Positions 49,595 through 54,939 of a DNA stretch of 54,939 bases are shown here, one piece after another. The first letter of the stretch is position 1. Each line of letters opens with the position of its first letter. The notes under the pieces were generated by a model. It saw only the letters and a list, made by a program, of their open reading frames with translations. It made no database searches and had not been told where the DNA came from. Location: the NCBI RefSeq assembly GCF_001043955.1, contig NZ_LABZ01000104.1, positions 1-54,939 of the forward strand. Reading direction: 5' to 3'. A program made the translations under genes and the position numbers. This DNA comes from Methylobacterium tarhaniae. GTDB taxonomy: Bacteria; Pseudomonadota; Alphaproteobacteria; Rhizobiales; Beijerinckiaceae.

Positions 49595-50518
49595 ATGCTC
49601 AACCTGTTCCTGATCCAGGCGCTCAACGGCGTCCAGCTCGGCATCCTTCTGTTCCTGGTGGCGGCGGGGCTGACGCTGATCTTCGGGGTGATGGACCTCA
49701 TCAACCTCGCCCACGGCGCGCTCTACATGATCGGCGCCTATCTCGCGGCGACGCTCACCGCCGCCACCGGCAGCTTCGGCCTCGGGCTCCTGCTGGCGCT
49801 TCCGGCGACGCTCGCCTTCGGCCTCGCCCTGGAAGTCCTGGTGGTGCGCCATCTCTATGGGCGCGACCATCTCGACCAGGTGCTCGCCACCTTCGGGCTG
49901 ATCCTGATCCTCAACGAGGGCGTGCGGATCGTCTGGGGCGCCGCCCCGATGAGCGTGCCGGTGCCCGACGCCCTGTCGGGCTCGGTCCACCTCGCCGGCA
50001 CCCTGCATTACCCGCTCTACCGGGTCGCGATCATCGCCGCCGGCCTCGCCACGGCTCTGGGCCTCCACCTCCTCGTCAACCACACCCGGCTCGGCATGCG
50101 GCTGCGGGCCGGGGCCAGCAACGGCCCGATGGTGGCGGCGCTCGGCGTCGACATCCGCCGGCTGTTCCTGGTGGTGTTCGGCCTCGGCGCGATGCTGGCG
50201 GGCTTTGCCGGCGCGATGGTGGCGCCGATCCTCTCGGTCGATCCCGGCATGGGCGATTCGGTGCTGATCCTGACCTTCGTGGTCATCGTCATCGGCGGCG
50301 TCGGCTCGGTGCGGGGCGCTTTCGTGGCGGGTCTCCTCGTCGGCCTCGCCGACCAGCTCGGCCGCACCTTCGGTCCGATCCTGCTGCGCAGCGTGATGGA
50401 TGCCTCCGCCGCCTCCCAGACCGGACGGACGCTCGCCCCGATGCTGATCTACATCCTGATGGCCGCCGTGCTGTTCTTCCGGCCCTCCGGCCTGTTCCCG
50501 GCGCGGGGCTCCCGATGA
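49595..50518 (+). CDS. Liv-type ABC permease, LivH type
   Basis: This 307-residue inner-membrane permease opens MLNLFLIQALNGVQLGILLF and carries GLTLIFGVMDLINLAHGALY, the hallmark of LivH permeases. It has about eight helices; the ATPase-contact region is NGPMVAALGVDIRRLFLVVF, and the end is AAVLFFRPSGLFPARGSR as in the family. ATG 49595 lacks a strong ribosome binding site. Upstream in-frame sequence runs through the inverted-repeat element and is not coding. Its stop overlaps the LivM-type start. Confidence 0.94.
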   Translation: MLNLFLIQALNGVQLGILLFLVAAGLTLIFGVMDLINLAHGALYMIGAYLAATLTAATGSFGLGLLLALPATLAFGLALEVLVVRHLYGRDHLDQVLATFGLILILNEGVRIVWGAAPMSVPVPDALSGSVHLAGTLHYPLYRVAIIAAGLATALGLHLLVNHTRLGMRLRAGASNGPMVAALGVDIRRLFLVVFGLGAMLAGFAGAMVAPILSVDPGMGDSVLILTFVVIVIGGVGSVRGAFVAGLLVGLADQLGRTFGPILLRSVMDASAASQTGRTLAPMLIYILMAAVLFFRPSGLFPARGSR

Positions 50519-51504
50519 ATACCCTCGTCGCCCGCATCGCGGCCGAGCCGCCCCGCCGCCGGGCCGCGCTCTCCGGCACCGCCCTCGCCGGGCTGGTCCT
50601 GGCGGCGCTCGCCGCCCTGCCGGTCGCCGCGGAGGCCGCCGGCTTGCCCTTCCTGGTCGTCACCGCGACCCGGATGATGATCTTCGGGCTCGCCGCCCTC
50701 TCCCTCGACCTCGTCCTCGGCTACGGCGCGATGGTGTCGTTCGGCCACGCCGCCTTCATCGGCCTCGGGGCCTACGCGGTCGGCATCCTCGATGCCCACG
50801 GCGTCCGCGACCTCGCGGTGCAGGCGCCGGTGGCGGCCGGAGCTTGCGCGCTCTTCGCCCTCGTCACCGGGGCGATCAGCCTCCGCACCCGCGGCGTCTA
50901 CTTCATCATGATTACGCTGGCCTTCGGGCAGATGGCGTATTTCTTCATGGTCTCGCTCGCGGCTTACGGCGGCGACGACGGATTGCCGCTGTCCGGCCGT
51001 TCGACCCTGTTCGGGATGCGGCTGATCGAGGGCGACCCGGCGCTGTTCTACCTGGTGCTGGCCGTGCTGGCGGTCGCGCTCGTGGCGCTTCGCGGTGTCG
51101 TCGCCTCGCGCTTCGGCCGGGTTTTGCGGGGCAGCCGCGACAACGCGGTGCGGATGCAGGCGATCGGCTTCTCTCCCCTGCCCTACCGGCTCACCGCCTA
51201 CGTGATCGCCGGGGCCATCGCGGGCCTCGCCGGGGTTCTGCTAGCGAATCAGGCCGAGTTCGTCTCGCCCGCCTATATGAGCTGGCAGCGCTCGGGCGAG
51301 CTGATCGTCATGGTGGTGCTCGGCGGCATGGGCACGCTGGTCGGGCCGGTGATCGGGGCCGCGGCCCTCATCGCCCTCGAGGAGGTGCTGGCGCATTACT
51401 CCGACCATTGGCGCCTCGGCCTCGGGCTGATGCTGGTCGCGGTGGTGCTCCTCTCCCGCGGCGGCCTCGCCGGGCTGGCGGCGAAGATCGGGAGGCGCGC
51501 GTGA
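50515..51504 (+). CDS. Liv-type ABC permease, LivM type
   Basis: This 329-residue second permease has a cytosolic Arg-rich start and about nine helices. It contains MMIFGLAALSLDLVLGYGAM and SFGHAAFIGLGAYAVGIL, the LivM signature, then RTRGVYFIMITLAFGQMAYF and the contact loop SRFGRVLRGSRDNAVRMQAI. The C-terminal phrase ELIVMVVLGGMGTLVGPVIG is also typical. The ATG at 50515 overlaps the LivH-type stop, and its own stop overlaps the GTG of the LivG-type gene, so these subunits are coupled. Confidence 0.94.
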   Translation: MNTLVARIAAEPPRRRAALSGTALAGLVLAALAALPVAAEAAGLPFLVVTATRMMIFGLAALSLDLVLGYGAMVSFGHAAFIGLGAYAVGILDAHGVRDLAVQAPVAAGACALFALVTGAISLRTRGVYFIMITLAFGQMAYFFMVSLAAYGGDDGLPLSGRSTLFGMRLIEGDPALFYLVLAVLAVALVALRGVVASRFGRVLRGSRDNAVRMQAIGFSPLPYRLTAYVIAGAIAGLAGVLLANQAEFVSPAYMSWQRSGELIVMVVLGGMGTLVGPVIGAAALIALEEVLAHYSDHWRLGLGLMLVAVVLLSRGGLAGLAAKIGRRA

Positions 51505-52256
51505 CGACCCCGCTTCTGTCCGTTCGAAACCTTCGCAAGGCCTATGGCGCCCTGAAGGTGACCGACGATGTCAGCCTCGACGTGGCGTCGGGCGAGTTGC
51601 ACGCCATCATCGGCCCGAACGGCGCCGGCAAGACCACGCTGATCCACCAGCTCTCGGGCAACCTGCCCAGCGATTCCGGCAGCGTGCATCTCGCGGGCGA
51701 GGACGTGACGGCGCTCCCGATGGTGGCGCGGGTGCGCCGAGGCCTCGCCCGCTCGTTCCAGATCACCTCGATCCTCGACGGGTTCTCGGTGCTGGAGAAC
51801 GTAGCGCTCGCGGTCCAGGCCCGCTCCGGCTCGAGCTTCCGGTTCTTCCTCCCCGCCGCGAACGAGACCACGCTCAACGACGAGGCGCTTGCCGCGCTCG
51901 GCCGCGTCGGCCTCGCCGACCGCGCCTCGCGCCGGGCCGGCAGCCTGTCGCATGGCGAGAAGCGCCAGCTCGAACTGGCGGTGGCACTCGCCACCGGCGC
52001 CCGCCTGCTCCTCCTCGACGAGCCGCTCGCCGGCACCGGCCCGGAGGAATCGGCGATCCTGGTCGGGCTGATGCGCGAGTTGAAATCCACCCACACCATC
52101 GTGCTGATCGAGCACGACATGGAGGCGGTGTTCGCGCTCGCCGACCGGATGAGCGTGCTGGTCTACGGCCGCGTCATCGCCAGCGGGGCGCCCGACGCGG
52201 TCCGCACCGATCCTGCCGTGCGGGCGGCCTATCTCGGCGAGGAGGAGGCGGCCTGA
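51501..52256 (+). CDS. Liv-type ABC ATPase, LivG type
   Basis: This 251-residue ATPase has Walker A GPNGAGKTT (about 38-46), a Q-loop ARSFQITSILDGFSVLENV, the signature LSHGEKRQLELAVAL (His for the more usual second Gly), Walker B LLLLDEPLAG and the switch His in IEHDMEAVF. The C-terminal LivG extension is RTDPAVRAAYLGEEEAA. The signature change SHGE is common in LivG proteins, so it is not a defect. The GTG at 51501 overlaps the LivM-type stop; its stop overlaps the LivF-type ATG. Confidence 0.95.
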   Translation: MTTPLLSVRNLRKAYGALKVTDDVSLDVASGELHAIIGPNGAGKTTLIHQLSGNLPSDSGSVHLAGEDVTALPMVARVRRGLARSFQITSILDGFSVLENVALAVQARSGSSFRFFLPAANETTLNDEALAALGRVGLADRASRRAGSLSHGEKRQLELAVALATGARLLLLDEPLAGTGPEESAILVGLMRELKSTHTIVLIEHDMEAVFALADRMSVLVYGRVIASGAPDAVRTDPAVRAAYLGEEEAA

Positions 52257-52951
52257 TGCTCACCGTCGAAGGCCTGGAGAGCGCCTACGGCGATTCCCGC
52301 ATCCTGTTCGGGATCGATCTCTCCGTCGCCAGGGGCGAAGTGGTGACGCTGCTCGGCCGCAACGGCATGGGCAAGACCACCACCGTGAAGTCGATCTTCG
52401 GTCTGCTGAAGCCCCGGGCCGGCCGGATCCTGATCGACGGCGAGGACATGGCCGGGCGCCCGTCCCATCTCGTCGCCCGCCGCGGCCTCGGGCTGGTGCC
52501 GGAGGGGCGCCAGGTCTTCCCGACCCTCTCGGTCGAGGAGAACCTGGTCGCCACCCATCGCGGCGGGCGGGCCGCCAAGTGGAACCTGGATGCGGTCTAC
52601 CGCCTGTTCCCGCGCCTGAAGGAGCGGCGGCGCAACGGCGGGGACCAGCTCTCCGGCGGCGAGCAGCAGATGCTGGCGATCGGCCGGGCGCTGATGACCA
52701 ACCCGCGCCTCGTCGTCCTCGACGAGGCGACCGAGGGGCTGGCGCCGCTGATCCGCGAGGAGATCTGGGCCTGCCTGCGGGCCATCAAGGACGAGGGCGA
52801 GGCGATCCTGGTGATCGACAAGAACGTCGATGCCCTGGCCCGCTTCGCCGACCGCCACGTGGTGATCGAGAAGGGCCGCGTGGTCTGGACCGGCACCAGT
52901 GCGGCGCTCCGCGAGACGCCGGAGGTGAAGGACCGGTTCCTTCATGTGTGA
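52256..52951 (+). CDS. Liv-type ABC ATPase, LivF type
   Basis: This 231-residue second ATPase has Walker A GRNGMGKTT (about 37-45), EGRQVFPTLSVEENLVA, the signature LSGGEQQMLAIGRAL, Walker B LVVLDEATEGL and, at the switch position, VIDKNVDAL, where LivF proteins usually have Asp/Gln instead of the standard His. The gene completes a five-subunit importer (binding protein, two permeases, two ATPases), all on the plus strand. A large inverted repeat follows 20 bases after the stop, a probable operon end. Confidence 0.95.
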   Translation: MLTVEGLESAYGDSRILFGIDLSVARGEVVTLLGRNGMGKTTTVKSIFGLLKPRAGRILIDGEDMAGRPSHLVARRGLGLVPEGRQVFPTLSVEENLVATHRGGRAAKWNLDAVYRLFPRLKERRRNGGDQLSGGEQQMLAIGRALMTNPRLVVLDEATEGLAPLIREEIWACLRAIKDEGEAILVIDKNVDALARFADRHVVIEKGRVVWTGTSAALRETPEVKDRFLHV

Positions 52952-52971
52952 ACTATTCGCACCGCCCCCAA

Positions 52972-53138
52972 CCCTCCCCCCTCTGCGGGGGAGGGTGGCC
53001 TGCGGAGCGGGCCGGGAGAGGGGCAGCGCGACGGCGCCAAGTATGGCGCCTGTCAGCATGGTTCCGCCTCATCCGGCAACCTGGCTCCCCTCTCCCGCCC
53101 GGCTCCGCCGGGCACCCTCCCCCGCAGAGGGGGGAGGG
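52972..53138. repeat. Large inverted repeat after the Liv-type operon
   Basis: Two 52-base arms, 52972-53023 and 53087-53138, are near-perfect reverse complements (both built around CCCTCCCCCCTCTGCGGGGG) with a 63-base centre. Each arm also contains its own small GC stem. The sequence family differs from the three CATTCCGGGG elements. It probably shapes the transcript end of the importer operon; the cupin gene begins 47 bases later. A related beginning is visible at the window end (54911). Confidence 0.88.
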
Positions 53139-53184
53139 AAATGAACGGCCATCGTCAGATCAAGTCTCGTAAAGGAGTTCTCCT

Positions 53185-53643
53185 ATGACCCCCATGACCG
53201 CAGGCATCACCCGCGCCGGTGAGGGCATCGAGGGCGTCCGCTGGAACATCCTCGGGCAGATCTACATCCCCAAGCAGCTCTCCGAGAGCTCGCTGTCCTG
53301 GCACGCCACCTTCCCGCCGGGTACGTTCGTGCCGCCGCACATCCACCCGACGCAGGACGAGTTCCTGTACATCCTGCAAGGAAAATTGACCGCCGTGCTC
53401 GACGGGCAGGAGAGCGTGGCCGAGCCCGGCGACACGATCCGGCTGCCGCGCGGCCAGGCGCACGGGCTGTTCAACCGCTCGGATGCGGAGGTGAAGTGCT
53501 TCTTCTGGGTCTCGCCGGCCCGTCGCCTCTACGACCTGTTCTGGGCCCTGCACAATCTCGGGCCACAGGCGAACCCGGCCGACGTGGTGGCGATCTCGGC
53601 CAAGCACGAGGTCGATTTCCTGCCGCCCCCGGACGCGGAGTGA
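53185..53643 (+). CDS. Cupin-domain protein
   Basis: This 152-residue single-domain cupin has metal ligands in PPHIHPTQDEFLYILQG (His, His, Glu) and LPRGQAHGLFNRSD (His), the two standard cupin motifs, so a metal is probably bound. Single cupins of this size include small dioxygenases, decarboxylases and sugar-binding proteins; the activity is not evident. ATG 53185 follows AAGGAG by seven bases. The ribosome binding site lies in a tiny inverted repeat, AGGAG-TT-CTCCT. The flavin monooxygenase gene starts four bases after the stop, so the two probably act together. Confidence 0.88.
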   Translation: MTPMTAGITRAGEGIEGVRWNILGQIYIPKQLSESSLSWHATFPPGTFVPPHIHPTQDEFLYILQGKLTAVLDGQESVAEPGDTIRLPRGQAHGLFNRSDAEVKCFFWVSPARRLYDLFWALHNLGPQANPADVVAISAKHEVDFLPPPDAE

Positions 53644-53647
53644 GGCC

Positions 53648-54904
53648 ATGCGCGTCATCATCGTCGGCGCCGGGATCGGCGGGCTCGCCACCGCCCTGAT
53701 GCTCCACCGGCGCGGCATCCGCGCCACGATCTACGAGCAGGCCGCGGAGGTGCGCGAGGTCGGGGTCGGCATCAACACCCTGCCGCACGCCATCCGGGAA
53801 CTGGCCGAACTGGACCTGCTGCCGGCCCTCGACCGGGTGGCGATCCGCACGAAGGAACTCGCCTACTACAACCGCCAGGGCCAGGAGGTCTGGCGCGAGC
53901 CGCGCGGGATCGATGCCGGCCATCCGGTGCCGCAATTCTCGATCCATCGCGGGCGGTTGCAGGCCGTCCTCTACGATGCGGTGCGCGAACGGCTGGGGCC
54001 GGATGCGGTCCGGACCGGCCTGGCGCTGTCCGGCTTCCTTCAGGACGAGGGCGGGGTCACCGCCCACTTCACCGACTCGCTCAAGGGCGATGCCGGCCGC
54101 ACGGTGCGGGGCGACGTGCTCGTCGCCTGCGACGGCATCCATTCGGTGGTGCGCAGGCGCTTCTTCCCCGACGAGGGCCCGCCGCGCTGGGACGGGGTGC
54201 TGATGTGGCGCGGCGCCACCGAATGGGCGCCCTGGGGCGACGGCCGCACCATGGCGATCGGCGGCGGCATGGGGGCGAAATGCGTGCTCTATCCGATCGC
54301 CGAGGCCGAGGGTGGGCGCCAGCTCATGAACTGGGTGGTGTTCGTGAAGATGGCGGACGGGACACTCTCGCCGCCCCCGAAGGAGAGCTGGTCGCGCCCC
54401 GCCCACCGCTCGCAGGTGCTGCCTTACGCGAAGCGCTTCGCCCTGCCGGATTTCGACCTCGCCGCGCTCGTCGAGGCGACGCCGCAGATCTTCGAATATC
54501 CGATGTGCGACCGCGATCCGCTGCCGCGCTGGACCCACGGCCGGGTGACGCTGCTGGGAGATGCCGCCCATCCGATGTACCCGGTCGGCTCCAACGGCGC
54601 CTCGCAGGCGATCCTCGACGCCCGGGCGCTCGGCGACGCTCTCGCTCGGTCCGAGCACCCGATGCAGGCGCTCCACGCCTACGAGGCCGAGCGCCGGCCG
54701 AAGACCGCCGAGATCGTGATGCTCAACCGCAAGGGCGGGCCGGAGCGGGTGATCGACGAGGTCGAGAAGCGGGCCCCGGCGGGATTTGCCCAGATCGAGG
54801 ACGTGCTCAGCCACGCCGAGCGCCAGGCGATCGTCGGGGGTTATGCGGGCAAGGCCGGGTTCGCGGTGGCGGGCAAGGTGAGCCCGCTCAGGGTGGCGGT
54901 GTAG
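53648..54904 (+). CDS. FAD-dependent aromatic monooxygenase
   Basis: This 418-residue group A flavoprotein monooxygenase has the dinucleotide motif VGAGIGGLATALMLHRRGI at 5-23, the second FAD/NAD motif LVACDGIHSVVRRRF (with DG) and the ribityl-binding LLGDAAHPMYPVGSNGASQA. A substrate-domain sheet lies between (GVLMWRGATEWAPWGDG). It belongs to the salicylate/3-hydroxybenzoate hydroxylase superfamily; the substrate cannot be fixed. It follows the cupin gene and lies near the aromatic-CoA flavoprotein and an importer, so an aromatic ring hydroxylation is likely. It appears complete, with TAG at 54902-54904. Confidence 0.9.
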   Translation: MRVIIVGAGIGGLATALMLHRRGIRATIYEQAAEVREVGVGINTLPHAIRELAELDLLPALDRVAIRTKELAYYNRQGQEVWREPRGIDAGHPVPQFSIHRGRLQAVLYDAVRERLGPDAVRTGLALSGFLQDEGGVTAHFTDSLKGDAGRTVRGDVLVACDGIHSVVRRRFFPDEGPPRWDGVLMWRGATEWAPWGDGRTMAIGGGMGAKCVLYPIAEAEGGRQLMNWVVFVKMADGTLSPPPKESWSRPAHRSQVLPYAKRFALPDFDLAALVEATPQIFEYPMCDRDPLPRWTHGRVTLLGDAAHPMYPVGSNGASQAILDARALGDALARSEHPMQALHAYEAERRPKTAEIVMLNRKGGPERVIDEVEKRAPAGFAQIEDVLSHAERQAIVGGYAGKAGFAVAGKVSPLRVAV

Positions 54905-54910
54905 CTCCTT

Positions 54911-54932
54911 CCCCTCCCCCTACGGGGAGGGG
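54911..54932 (+). terminator. Hairpin at window end
   Basis: CCCCTCCCC (54911-54919) and GGGGAGGGG (54924-54932) form a perfect nine-pair stem with a four-base loop, seven bases after the monooxygenase stop. No T-run is visible. It may be the left end of a second large inverted repeat like that at 52972-53138, cut by the window edge. Confidence 0.55.
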
Positions 54933-54939
54933 TCAGGGG

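Overview
The window is very GC-rich, gene-dense bacterial DNA. A lanthanide-type XoxF methanol dehydrogenase, a CarB with the extra N-half segment common in Rhizobiales, and the mix of ABC transporters and sugar-acid and aromatic catabolism genes point to an alphaproteobacterial methylotroph, most likely Methylobacterium or a close relative. The genus is inferred from gene content; I saw no rRNA or tRNA.

Layout. 1-4348: a type I secretion locus with the tail of a DUF4082 protein (probable cargo), a 99-residue unknown protein, an ABC exporter with a dead C39-like domain, and a HlyD adaptor. 4982-10342: surface polysaccharide genes (flippase, GT2, NeuD-type acyltransferase, GT4, GtrA). 10495-16165: a short-chain dehydrogenase, carB, greA and a small secreted protein. 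16166-18560: a hairpin-rich leader and a stand-alone xoxF. 18706-22642: a LysR regulator, aspartate ammonia-lyase and a dicarboxylate/amino-acid symporter. 22666-25841: an alpha/beta hydrolase, divergent from an aminotransferase plus GhrA-type reductase. 26031-30203: a DUF2946 protein, a PepSY membrane protein and a TonB-dependent receptor, probably one metal-uptake unit. 30370-34423: permease, four-carbon acid sugar kinase, PdxA2 and DeoR regulator, a likely D-threonate/D-erythronate operon.

34507-43465 holds a coherent and apparently uncharacterised uptake-and-hydrolysis system: an amidohydrolase divergent from a TetR regulator, a spermidine/putrescine-type ABC importer with its genes in the order permease, ATPase, binding protein, permease, a second and unusual amidohydrolase, and a COG0523 metallochaperone GTPase whose start overlaps it. 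43565-45268 is a chemoreceptor.

45421-54904 is the edge of an aromatic-acid catabolic region: a flavin hydroxylase fused to an Old Yellow Enzyme domain (2-aminobenzoyl-CoA monooxygenase/reductase or salicylyl-CoA 5-hydroxylase type), divergent from a complete Liv-type ABC importer, followed by a cupin and a second flavin monooxygenase.

Two repeat patterns stand out. A 130-140 bp inverted-repeat element occurs three times (9753, 39754, 49409), and two copies lie exactly between a binding-protein gene and the permease gene after it. Short tandem repeats (12, 15, 17, 18 and 27 nt) sit at gene edges in five places; one of them duplicates a start-codon segment.
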